From the NCBI GenBank assembly GCA_000991205.1, contig LBRC01000002.1, positions 1 to 27,057 on the forward strand: a stretch of DNA of 27,057 nt, written 5' to 3'. Every line of letters starts with the position of its first letter. The stretch's first letter is position 1. Under the pieces are notes generated by a model. It worked only from the letters and a program-made list of their open reading frames with translations, had not been told where the DNA came from and did no database searches. Origin of the DNA: Parcubacteria group bacterium GW2011_GWA2_36_10 (lineage in GTDB: Bacteria; Patescibacteriota; Patescibacteriia; UBA1558; GWA2-36-10). A program made the position numbers and the translations under genes. Below are positions 14,158 through 21,696 of this stretch, in pieces.

Positions 14158-15144
14158 CTAACCATTTTTACTTAATTGTAAAATCCTATACTCCAACTTC
14201 TTGATATAGCTATACAATTCACGCCTATGCTTCTTAATATAGTTTAAAAAGATGCTAGAATTAGCCAAAAGACCAAAAATCAAATCTTTATATTCAAAAC
14301 CTAATTTATATAAACTACGAGCAATAAAATCATCCTTAGCTAAAACTGGCTCACCATTAACTTCAATTAAAATTATGTTGCCATTATTTATCTTAAAATC
14401 AGTTCTACTATAGTATTGGGTATTTAAAATACGATTTGCCTGAGAGACAATTATTTTAATCTTTTTGAATAATAACTTTGATAATTTTGGATAAACAATT
14501 AATTTATTATCTAAATTAATATTTTTAGTCTCAAAATCATAAATTCTACCCTTATATTCTATTTCTAATGGATCTAAAATTAAATCTATACCACAAACTC
14601 TTATATAAGCACACGTAAATTCTCTACCTTCAATATAATTTTCACATAAAGGTATCTTATTTTTAGACAATAAAATTTTTATTTTCTTTTTAACGTCTGT
14701 GTAGTCATCACAAATATATACATCGCTGCTAGAAGAACCATAATTATCTTTAATAATCACGGGATATGAATATTTTTGCGATTTCTTATTAATATTACTA
14801 ATAAAAGACTTTGGCGTACTCACGCCATGGGAACGCAATAAAAAATTCGTATAATGTTTATCTCTTAATATTCTACAAATTTCGTCTCTTTGACCTATAA
14901 AATCAAAATTATTATCGTAAACATACTTAAAAATCCCAAATTTTTGAAAATAGTTTAACACATTAGAGTCAATAACCAAAAATAAATCGCAACTGTCAAT
15001 TAACTGTTTTTTGATTTTATCATTTAAGTATATGTTCTGATATTTTATTTGATAATTATCTAAAACATCCGTTATTTCTTTAAGCGTCTTTCTGTTATGC
15101 ACCTCCTCCACATCAATGCCACCATAAATTAAACCTACTTTCAT
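14158..15144 (-). CDS. ATP-grasp ligase, D-Ala-D-Ala ligase-like (second copy)
   Basis: The 328-aa protein has the three-part ATP-grasp plan. The N-terminal MKVGLIYGGIDVEE strand-loop is followed by a Gly/Ser lid loop DNYGSSSSDV in the ATP-binding subdomain. The metal site is RTDFKIN...ILIEVNGEP, where family members usually read EVN-x-PG. An upstream in-frame TTG (15162) was rejected because it lies inside the peptidase gene; ATG 15144 gives a clean 7-nt gap. The protein is distant from canonical Ddl (Ile/Lys/Asn-rich, altered PG motif), so the acceptor may not be D-alanine. It is last in an operon with a peptidase and a second Ddl-like ligase. Carboxylate-amine ligation with ATP is well supported at family level; the substrate is inference. 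Confidence 0.8.
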   Translation of the reverse strand: MKVGLIYGGIDVEEVHNRKTLKEITDVLDNYQIKYQNIYLNDKIKKQLIDSCDLFLVIDSNVLNYFQKFGIFKYVYDNNFDFIGQRDEICRILRDKHYTNFLLRSHGVSTPKSFISNINKKSQKYSYPVIIKDNYGSSSSDVYICDDYTDVKKKIKILLSKNKIPLCENYIEGREFTCAYIRVCGIDLILDPLEIEYKGRIYDFETKNINLDNKLIVYPKLSKLLFKKIKIIVSQANRILNTQYYSRTDFKINNGNIILIEVNGEPVLAKDDFIARSLYKLGFEYKDLIFGLLANSSIFLNYIKKHRRELYSYIKKLEYRILQLSKNG

Positions 15145-15151
15145 AAATAAA

Positions 15152-15796
15152 TTAAAAAACAAGGATATTTCCTTTTTCCGAAAAAGACTTTAAAAATTCA
15201 TCTTTTGAGACTACCCAATCGCGATGCTCATAATCTTTATCCGATGAAGGATGGTGTAATAAAAATGATTTTATCTCACCTTGAGATACATCAGCACCAA
15301 AAATAACGACTAAATGTCCTCCTTTCGGCATAACGTAAATCGATCCATCTTCTTGTTTATATTCCTTACCCCCCTCCATGCCCACCGTAACTGAAGCAAT
15401 AACTAATTTATCTTGTTGTAAATATTGAACAATATTTTGGATATCACCCTCTATGCTTTGTCTGAAACCATTTACATCAAAATTAGCAGCTAGATCTACT
15501 AAACCTTGATGCTTCCAGCCAACTTTTTCATCATAAGCCCCAATTTTTAAACCAATATCTAATAACTCTTTTAATGTAAAATTTTTATCTGGAAAAAACT
15601 TACCTAAAACCATCTTCAAACAAGCTAAGCCACAAATTCTTTCCGACCAATACTTTGCATCTTCTAAACTAGTGAATCCCTCAACTTGAAAATTTTCTTG
15701 ACTTAACTCTTGAGAATAAAATGGTACATTAGGAATCTCAAAATTTCCGTCTTTTAACTCTTGACTGGTTTTCTCAAAAAAATTTTTGAACATCAT
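15152..15796 (-). CDS. C39-like (papain-fold) cysteine peptidase family protein
   Basis: In this 214-aa protein IPNVPFYSQ (21-29) is the typical opening of C39_2-type domains, with Gln29 as oxyanion helper. ERICGLACLKMVL places the nucleophile at Cys55. GGHLVVIFGAD near residue 160 supplies the His, and HHPSSDKDYEHRD follows where the third residue of the triad is expected. No signal peptide or transmembrane helix is visible and no ABC transporter is fused, so it probably acts in the cytosol. It overlaps the upstream Ddl-like gene by ATGA (4 nt) and is followed 7 nt later by the second ligase. Peptide cleavage or transpeptidation is inferred. Confidence 0.8.
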   Translation of the reverse strand: MMFKNFFEKTSQELKDGNFEIPNVPFYSQELSQENFQVEGFTSLEDAKYWSERICGLACLKMVLGKFFPDKNFTLKELLDIGLKIGAYDEKVGWKHQGLVDLAANFDVNGFRQSIEGDIQNIVQYLQQDKLVIASVTVGMEGGKEYKQEDGSIYVMPKGGHLVVIFGADVSQGEIKSFLLHHPSSDKDYEHRDWVVSKDEFLKSFSEKGNILVF

Positions 15797-16725
15797 AATT
15801 TATTATATTTTGCATTATTTAATAGCCAAACTAGCACCTGATAAAAAGATAGCTTTAAACCCGATGCGGAAAAGATAAAATTACTACTACTATATAAACC
15901 TGGAACATTATTAATTTCTAAAAAATATACCTCATCTTTATTTTTTGATTCTATAAAATCAAATCTAGCCCCACCTTTAATATTCAAAAACTTACATATT
16001 TTCACTACTTCCTTGCTAATTTTTCTTATGTTATCACCGTCATATAACTTATACTCACAAAAGCCTTCTTCATATTTTGCTTTCTGATCATAAAATTTAG
16101 AACCCTTCATGACAATCTCCACAATGGAAAGTGGGATATAATCATGGTTTGACTCTAAAACACCCATGGTTAAAATTTTACCAGGTATAAACTCTTCTGT
16201 AAAATGGGAATTATTAGTATTATTTTGATTAGTATCCATAATCAAGTCAATGCTACCACCTCCGCGAATTTTCTTGTGTATAAAAAAATCACTATTACTA
16301 GTTTTAAACGGATCATCATAATTATCAATTGGCACTTTTAAATTCAATTTATGCACAATTGATTTAAAAAACAATTTATCAAAAGCTATAATTGAAGCAT
16401 AGCTGTCAGAAAAAGTATATTTTATCTTTAGATAATCTAAAATACTAGGAAGATGACCACTTTCACCAAAAATACCATGCAAACAATTAAATGCTAAACA
16501 TTTTGAATCTACCTCCTGCAACCAAGTCGTATTAATAGAGGGGTCGATAATTTCTATATTCCAACCTTTTTGTAACAACTCATTACTTACGGCTTTACCA
16601 GAATATAAAGAAGCGTCTCTTTCTTCTCCAAAACCACCCATAAAAATAATTATCTTACTTTTTTTTAATTTTTTTTCTATTTCTATAAAATTTTCTAAAA
16701 AATCATCAATAGTATTATTATTCAT
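15793..16725 (-). CDS. ATP-grasp ligase, D-Ala-D-Ala ligase-like (first copy)
   Basis: The 310-aa length is usual for Ddl. Family signatures are GGFGEERDASLYSG (about 30-43), NCLHGIFGESG (about 79-89) and DKLFFK. KKIRGGGSIDL forms the Gly-rich lid, and ARFDF...YFLEINNVPGLYSSS is the metal and substrate site. It joins two amino acids or an amino acid to a peptide through an acyl phosphate. No mur or fts gene is near, unlike a housekeeping ddl, and it is the first gene of a three-gene operon with a C39-like peptidase and a divergent Ddl paralogue. A dedicated dipeptide or cell-envelope role is inferred. The start has no Shine-Dalgarno. Confidence 0.87.
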   Translation of the reverse strand: MNNNTIDDFLENFIEIEKKLKKSKIIIFMGGFGEERDASLYSGKAVSNELLQKGWNIEIIDPSINTTWLQEVDSKCLAFNCLHGIFGESGHLPSILDYLKIKYTFSDSYASIIAFDKLFFKSIVHKLNLKVPIDNYDDPFKTSNSDFFIHKKIRGGGSIDLIMDTNQNNTNNSHFTEEFIPGKILTMGVLESNHDYIPLSIVEIVMKGSKFYDQKAKYEEGFCEYKLYDGDNIRKISKEVVKICKFLNIKGGARFDFIESKNKDEVYFLEINNVPGLYSSSNFIFSASGLKLSFYQVLVWLLNNAKYNKL

Positions 16726-16742
16726 AAATAAATTAAATTATT

Positions 16743-16768
16743 AAAAACCACGCCCAAAATGGGTATGG
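16743..16768 (-). terminator. Hairpin terminator / possible attenuator before the ligase-peptidase operon
   Basis: Minus strand CCATACCC / GGGCGTGG (16768-16761 with 16755-16748), 8 positions with one mismatch and one G-T pair and a 5-nt loop, is followed by TTTTT. Because it lies between the predicted promoter (16796-16823) and the ATG at 16725, it may be an attenuator as well as ending the acyl-CoA ligase transcript. Confidence 0.6.
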
Positions 16769-16795
16769 CCTGTTAAAAATATTCAATTTATATTT

Positions 16796-16823
16796 ATTCT
16801 ACACCTTTAAAAAATTTTGTCAA
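16796..16823 (-). promoter_or_regulatory. Promoter of the ligase-peptidase-ligase operon
   Basis: Minus strand: consensus TTGACA (16823-16818), 16-nt spacer, TAGAAT (16801-16796). The start would lie near 16789, giving a leader of about 65 nt that contains the hairpin at 16743-16768. Confidence 0.6.
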
Positions 16824-16839
16824 ATCTTATTTTTTCTAA

Positions 16840-18552
16840 CTATCCTAAATACTTATCTTTAATATTTCTTCTTCTTAACTTTAAACTTGGTGTTAATAAA
16901 CCATTTTCTTGGCTAAACTCTTCACTTATTAATTGAAAATTGTTTATGTTCTCCAGATGCGATAAAGCACTTAACTGTTTGTCTAATTCTGCTTGGTATA
17001 AAGCCAAAACTTTACTGTTATATAAAACATTAGGCAAAACGTAAACTAAATCTTGCTCTTTACACCATTTTTCTAGCTCTTTAAAATCTGGCACCAATAA
17101 AGCGGAAATATTTTTTTGTTTATCACCATAAACAAAGCTTTGGCTAATATATTTATTTTCATTTATTTTACTTTCTATTGGTTCGGGAAAAATATTTTTA
17201 CCAGTGGAAAGCACGATCATATCTTTAGCGCGACCAATGATGGTCAAGAAACCGTCTTCATCTATAAAACCCAAATCTCCGGTATGAAACCAGCCATCCG
17301 TATCTATCGCCTCATGAGTCGCTTCGCTATTATTATAATACGCCAGCATCAAATTATCACCTTTTATTAAAATTTCTTTATCTTCATTAATGAGAATTTG
17401 ATTACAATCCAAAACTTTTCCAACGGTACCGAATTTATGATCAGCTATTTGGTTGACCGCAACGATGGGTGAAGTTTCAGTTAAGCCATAGCCCTCAATG
17501 ACTAATACACCAAAACTAGCAAAAAACTTAGCAATAGCTGGATTCAAAGAAGCACCACCAGAAATCGCCATGCGCAAATGGCCACCCAAAATTTGACGAA
17601 TTTTTTTAAAGACTAAAAGGTCTAAAAAATAGAATAATATTTTTTGCCAAAAATTTAAATTATTTTTTTTCTTTGCTTTAGCTAAATTTAAAGCACTAAA
17701 AAATATTTTTTTCTTTGCTTCTCCGCCAGAGCGAATATTATCAAAAATTTTATCATAAATTTTTTCAAAAATACGTGGCACCGCGGTCATTATAGTGGGA
17801 TGAGCTGCTTTTATGTCTTCTAAAATCGTCTTTTGGCTACGAGCAAAATAAATACTAGCGCCAGAAAAGATCGCCGCATAATAACCAGCCGTACGCTCAA
17901 AAGCATGAGATAAGGGTAAAAAAGAAAAAAATCTATCTACATTAGTGATTTTAACCATTCTTTTAGCTGACATGACGTCGCTAATTAAATTTTTATGGCT
18001 CAAAACCACACCTTTAGGCTCACCAGTCGTGCCAGAAGTATAGATGATAGTATGTGGACTATTGGCATCAATCTCCAAATCTAGCTCTGGCAGACTATAT
18101 TGGTAGTCTAATTTTGGCCAAGGAGAAATATTATTTTTATCCGTATGTCCATTACCGACGATAATAACTCTTTCAAAATCTATGCTCTGCCATAAACTTT
18201 GATATTTATTCCAATATTCATCTTGAATGATTAAAACTTTTAGCCCTGCATGCTGAATAATTTTTTTTATTTGCTCAGGATTATAAGTAGTATGAAGTGG
18301 CACGTCTATCAAGCCCAGAGTAGCGCAAGCTAGGTCTGTTATAATCCATTCTGATCCATTATTTAACAAAACGCCGATTTTATCACCAGTTTTTAAAGCG
18401 AGTTTTTGCAAAAAATAAGCCAGCTGTAAACGAAAATTATCTAAATATTTATAGCTAATTTTTTGATATTTTTGTTTTTTTACGCTTGCTAAAACTGTGC
18501 GATTTAGATTCGCTTGAGCTACTTGGCTAAATTGTTGATAAATATTAGGCAT
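16840..18552 (-). CDS. Long-chain acyl-CoA synthetase (AMP-forming)
   Basis: This 570-aa member of the adenylate-forming superfamily has the P-loop-like TIIYTSGTTGEPKG (about 168-181), the linker FLPLSHAFERTAGYY of FadD-type enzymes, GYGLTETSP as the A5 motif and GWFHTGDLG...GFLTIIGRAKDMI as A7/A8. The C-terminal domain is shorter and less clear than in E. coli FadD, but it contains STGKNIFPEPIE, as in long-chain types. It activates a fatty acid with ATP and transfers it to CoA. Its start is 6 nt after the stop of the alpha/beta hydrolase gene upstream, implying a shared operon and perhaps recovery of fatty acids released from host or environmental lipids. Confidence 0.93.
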   Translation of the reverse strand: MPNIYQQFSQVAQANLNRTVLASVKKQKYQKISYKYLDNFRLQLAYFLQKLALKTGDKIGVLLNNGSEWIITDLACATLGLIDVPLHTTYNPEQIKKIIQHAGLKVLIIQDEYWNKYQSLWQSIDFERVIIVGNGHTDKNNISPWPKLDYQYSLPELDLEIDANSPHTIIYTSGTTGEPKGVVLSHKNLISDVMSAKRMVKITNVDRFFSFLPLSHAFERTAGYYAAIFSGASIYFARSQKTILEDIKAAHPTIMTAVPRIFEKIYDKIFDNIRSGGEAKKKIFFSALNLAKAKKKNNLNFWQKILFYFLDLLVFKKIRQILGGHLRMAISGGASLNPAIAKFFASFGVLVIEGYGLTETSPIVAVNQIADHKFGTVGKVLDCNQILINEDKEILIKGDNLMLAYYNNSEATHEAIDTDGWFHTGDLGFIDEDGFLTIIGRAKDMIVLSTGKNIFPEPIESKINENKYISQSFVYGDKQKNISALLVPDFKELEKWCKEQDLVYVLPNVLYNSKVLALYQAELDKQLSALSHLENINNFQLISEEFSQENGLLTPSLKLRRRNIKDKYLG

Positions 18553-18558
18553 AAAAAA

Positions 18559-19350
18559 TTAATGACTTTTAATAAACTGCAAAGTTTTGGTAAAAATATA
18601 GTCTCTTCTGGTAGTATCCACTGGATTGTGATCATTACGATTTAAGATAAACAAATGTTTATCTTTGGTGCCAGTCAAATGCTCAAACAAATATTCTGAA
18701 CTCAAAGGGCTAGAGATCACATCATCACGAGAATGAATGACTAAGACTGGATGCTTAACTTGGGCTAAATTTTTTTTAGTATATTCATCAATAAAATGAT
18801 AAAAATTGACTAAATTAGGTATCGGAATATGACTATATCTACCAAATTCTTCTAAATTTGCCTCTTCTCCATTTAACCACGATTTTTTATAGGGTTTGTT
18901 AAAAATTTTAACTAAGGGTAAAAACAAGCGAATATTTTTTTCATCCCGCATAATGATTGGGATGCCCAAGGAAATAATAGCCGTAATTTCTGGCACATCT
19001 AAAGATATCTGCAAGGCTAAATTGGCACCAAAAGAATAGCCAACTAAAAAAATCCTCTCATATTTCCCGACATTATCTTGCACAGCTTGCAAAAGTGACC
19101 GATACCAAGCCTCTTCGTTACTCTGAAGCAAGGTCGCCATCGAGCCACCATGCCCAGCTAATAATGGCACCTCAACATCCATCTGATTGGCTGCCAAAAA
19201 ATCTGCCAATACCCATAAATCATAAGGTGTGCCAGTAAAACCATGGACTAAAATGGCCAAAATAGTATTATTATTTTTAATCTGAAAAGGCCACGCTTTT
19301 TTAGCTGCTCCCTGAACCTCCTGAAAAATCTTTTCCTGTACGACAATCAT
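18559..19350 (-). CDS. Alpha/beta hydrolase, carboxylesterase / monoacylglycerol-lipase type
   Basis: The 263-aa protein has an oxyanion HGFTG at 36-40 and a nucleophile elbow GYSFG with Ser106. The Asp is in HSRDDVIS and the His in RNDHNPVD near the C-terminus, so the triad is complete. LLAGHGGS after the third strand is typical of the monoacylglycerol lipase / Est30-type carboxylesterases. It hydrolyses an ester in the cytosol; no signal peptide is present. Directly downstream is an acyl-CoA synthetase, so the pair could release and activate fatty acids. Confidence 0.87.
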   Translation of the reverse strand: MIVVQEKIFQEVQGAAKKAWPFQIKNNNTILAILVHGFTGTPYDLWVLADFLAANQMDVEVPLLAGHGGSMATLLQSNEEAWYRSLLQAVQDNVGKYERIFLVGYSFGANLALQISLDVPEITAIISLGIPIIMRDEKNIRLFLPLVKIFNKPYKKSWLNGEEANLEEFGRYSHIPIPNLVNFYHFIDEYTKKNLAQVKHPVLVIHSRDDVISSPLSSEYLFEHLTGTKDKHLFILNRNDHNPVDTTRRDYIFTKTLQFIKSH

Positions 19351-19377
19351 AAAAGTAAGTATAGTCTCTTGCTCATC

Positions 19378-19401
19378 TAATCCCCGCGTACGCGGGGATT
19401 A
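19378..19401. repeat. 24-bp perfect palindrome, CCCCGCGTACGCGGGG core (copy 1)
   Basis: The 12-nt arms TAATCCCCGCGT and ACGCGGGGATTA are exact complements. There is no T-run on either side, so it is not a standard terminator. The same core with one substitution recurs at 23933-23960, suggesting a dispersed REP-like element. It lies between the hydrolase start and the end of the upstream operon. Confidence 0.8.
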
Positions 19402-19427
19402 ATAATACACGAGCAAAAAAACAAAAA

Positions 19428-19985
19428 TTAATCTTTTAATTTAAATTTTTCTTGCAAAAATTTCTGATAAGCTTTATCTTCCGCCATCATTTGTAAAATA
19501 ATTTCTCGGATCATGTCCGCTTTTTTCTTATTAACATCTTTACTTTTCCAAATCAAATAATCAGAAATTTTTGGTGAAATTCTTAGAGTGTATTTGAGAT
19601 GAATCATGTCGCGACCGCTATCTTTATCTAAAGTTTGTAAAAAATTCGCTAAATCACCAAAGCCGGTTTTAGCTTGCCAAAGTTTCACGGTAATTTTTTC
19701 TTTAAAATTTGGTGAGCTAAGCCAATTTTTTAATTGACTGACATTATATTTGACTTTAGAAGGTAAAAATAAGACCGGTTTATTTTGCGATAAAGCCAGG
19801 GCCATGAAATAGCTAGCCTGATCGTCTAAATCACCGAAAATCACCAAAGCCTCAATATCGACTAAAGATTCAGCTGATTTAGTTTTATTGGCATTATTTA
19901 AAACCTCTATTTTAGCTTTTTTAAAATAATGCAAAATATTTTTACTCTCTGCTTGTTCACCATTACTATAAAAATAAATCATCAT
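19428..19985 (-). CDS. Rossmann-like protein with C-terminal ribbon-helix-helix-like segment
   Basis: I do not recognise a named family. The first about 110 residues alternate strands and helices (MIYFYSNG, ALVIFGD, KPVLFLPSK), in a pattern like the nucleotide-binding fold of nucleoside 2-deoxyribosyltransferase- or TIR-like proteins. No catalytic motif can be confirmed. Residues about 125-170 read as a strand plus two helices (LKYTLRISPKISDYLI, then a Lys-rich turn, then MIREIILQMM), the layout of a ribbon-helix-helix DNA-binding unit. It is last in the operon with the 7TM, 7TM-GAF and asparaginase-like genes, 12 nt after the latter. A regulator sensing a small ligand is one idea, low confidence. 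Confidence 0.6.
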   Translation of the reverse strand: MMIYFYSNGEQAESKNILHYFKKAKIEVLNNANKTKSAESLVDIEALVIFGDLDDQASYFMALALSQNKPVLFLPSKVKYNVSQLKNWLSSPNFKEKITVKLWQAKTGFGDLANFLQTLDKDSGRDMIHLKYTLRISPKISDYLIWKSKDVNKKKADMIREIILQMMAEDKAYQKFLQEKFKLKD

Positions 19986-19997
19986 AAGGCTATCAAA

Positions 19998-20984
19998 TTA
20001 AATATTTAAAAATTCACCAGCCACATCGCTAGCCAATTGTGTAGCCACGTCTTGTGTTTTAGTAAAATTACTCAAAACCCACAAAGTTTTGACAATCGCC
20101 GCTTCCCAAGAACAAGCGAGTAAATGAATACCTAATTTAGATGGATTTAAATAAACTGGGTGATAAAAAATCACTGGGAGATCTAGAACTTTAATAATTT
20201 TAGCTTGCTCTTCGGTCAGACTTTCTCGCTGCATTTTCACTAAAACTCCTTGATAATTTTTAGCTAAATTCTTCAAGCCAGACCAATCATCAGCTAAACT
20301 ATTATCTACAATCAATAATTTGCTGTTAATTTTACTAAAAATTTTTGTGGCTTTTTTCGGATAGCTTAAATCACTTTTTAAGCTAATACCAAAATCTACT
20401 TTAGCTAAATAATCATTGTCTAAACTACTAAAAAAATAATTATTTTTTTGTCTTTCAAGTTTTGCTTTAGTACCTAGCACTAAACGACTACCAAACATAA
20501 TACTTGGTCGAGGTAGGGTTTCAGTTGCCACTTGTAAAGCATTGATTAAATTAGCTCGCAGAGAGAATCCACCATAATTTGCTATCAGGCTTTGGGCTAA
20601 ATCTTTTTTGTCTCGCAAATACAAACCACTCATCTGCGCGCCAGTTAAAACAATGGTTTTATTGATATTTTGTAATAAAAAGGTCAAAGCATTGGCTGTC
20701 AAAATTAACTGCTCGACTTTGGAGACAATGATAAAACTATCATAATTTTTTGCTTGCCCGGCTATAAATTTAGCCATTTTTTCCCATAACGCCGGACCTG
20801 CTATTTCTTCTTCGCCACTTAAAAAAACTACTTTAGTGTCCGCTAAAATATTAAGCTCTGGCATCGTGTTAAGCCAAGCAGGAACATCCTCCTCTTGATT
20901 CACCATTAAGACTTCTTTATTTTTAGCTAAAGTCCAAGTACCGCCGGCCAATAAAATACAAATTTTCTTTTTCTGTGCTGTCAT
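19998..20984 (-). CDS. Asparaginase-family protein with degenerate active site
   Basis: The 328-aa length is normal for type I L-asparaginase. AGGTWTL near residue 14 retains the first catalytic Thr, and KTIVLTGAQ plus a SLRANLINALQVA helix match the fold. The second motif, normally HGTDTM, reads SKVEQL, so the catalytic Thr and Asp are absent. The DSS/SxDM-type substrate loop reads FLSGEEE, and the expected SDG before the NLxxAL helix is missing. Alignment is by eye. The protein is probably inactive as an asparaginase, or has a new role such as binding a small amino acid. It overlaps the upstream 7TM gene by one nucleotide (TAATG) and is co-transcribed with sensor-type membrane proteins, which suggests a signalling or ligand-binding role. 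Confidence 0.8.
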   Translation of the reverse strand: MTAQKKKICILLAGGTWTLAKNKEVLMVNQEEDVPAWLNTMPELNILADTKVVFLSGEEEIAGPALWEKMAKFIAGQAKNYDSFIIVSKVEQLILTANALTFLLQNINKTIVLTGAQMSGLYLRDKKDLAQSLIANYGGFSLRANLINALQVATETLPRPSIMFGSRLVLGTKAKLERQKNNYFFSSLDNDYLAKVDFGISLKSDLSYPKKATKIFSKINSKLLIVDNSLADDWSGLKNLAKNYQGVLVKMQRESLTEEQAKIIKVLDLPVIFYHPVYLNPSKLGIHLLACSWEAAIVKTLWVLSNFTKTQDVATQLASDVAGEFLNI

Positions 20985-21688
20985 TATTTTTCTTTAGTAA
21001 AAAAAATTAGATAAAATACTGCTAAATTAATAAACAAAGTAAAAATTTGACCAACCCAAATATAATGAAAATTGTTAAAATAACACAAAATTAAATCAAA
21101 GTAAGTACCAAAAATTAAACCTAACAAAATAGTCACAAATAACCAAAACAAACCGCGTTTTAAAATTCCGTCCGAATTTTTATATTTAATCCATAAAAAA
21201 TGTAATGAAAATAAAACCATGATTAAAAAATAAATAGAATATAGGATATAAAAAAATTTATTATGCCATAAAACATATTCTGTATTTGCAATATCTTGAA
21301 TGGCCTTAACTATAAAATAGTCTTTAACATAAATAATACTTGATAAAAAAATAGCTGGTAAAATTACTAATAAATGTTGCCAAGTTTTCAAAGCTTTTAT
21401 TTGGTAAGGAAAATGCAAAGTAAAATAAAATAAAAATAAAGCAATAGCAAGAGCGGCTATATAAGCAAAATAAGCCCAAAACTGCCATTGGCTAATAATC
21501 ATAGTCCTGCCAAATAATAAACTCACTCCCCAAAGAAATGTAGAAATAGTAAATAAAGAAAAATATAAATTAATTTTGTTTTTCTTTATACCTCGACTAA
21601 AAATAAAAACCACCATGCTTAAATTAATTAAAACCGAGATTAATACGAGCCAGTTTTTCCAACCTAAAGGTGAAATTAAAAAATCCAT
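20984..21688 (-). CDS. Stand-alone 7TM sensor-like membrane protein (no kinase)
   Basis: This 234-aa membrane protein has about seven hydrophobic segments and no soluble domain. It is a paralogue of 5772-6467: both carry YFSLxT...LWxxxLL in the second helix, AYIAAL/IYLAAL in the third, a P-[FY]-[QK]-I loop and a final FNN-x-H...FTL-x-[IF]-N. It lies between the 7TM-GAF protein (8 nt upstream) and the asparaginase-like gene (1-nt overlap). It may be an input domain that works with a separate kinase. The repeated clustering of such proteins, here and at 5033-6467, is notable. Confidence 0.77.
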   Translation of the reverse strand: MDFLISPLGWKNWLVLISVLINLSMVVFIFSRGIKKNKINLYFSLFTISTFLWGVSLLFGRTMIISQWQFWAYFAYIAALAIALFLFYFTLHFPYQIKALKTWQHLLVILPAIFLSSIIYVKDYFIVKAIQDIANTEYVLWHNKFFYILYSIYFLIMVLFSLHFLWIKYKNSDGILKRGLFWLFVTILLGLIFGTYFDLILCYFNNFHYIWVGQIFTLFINLAVFYLIFFTKEK

Positions 21689-21696
21689 ATATTTTA

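Noticed and set aside
15145..15162. TTG start for the second Ddl-like ligase
   Set aside because: It overlaps the peptidase gene, and ATG 15144 gives the normal MKVGLIYGG start.
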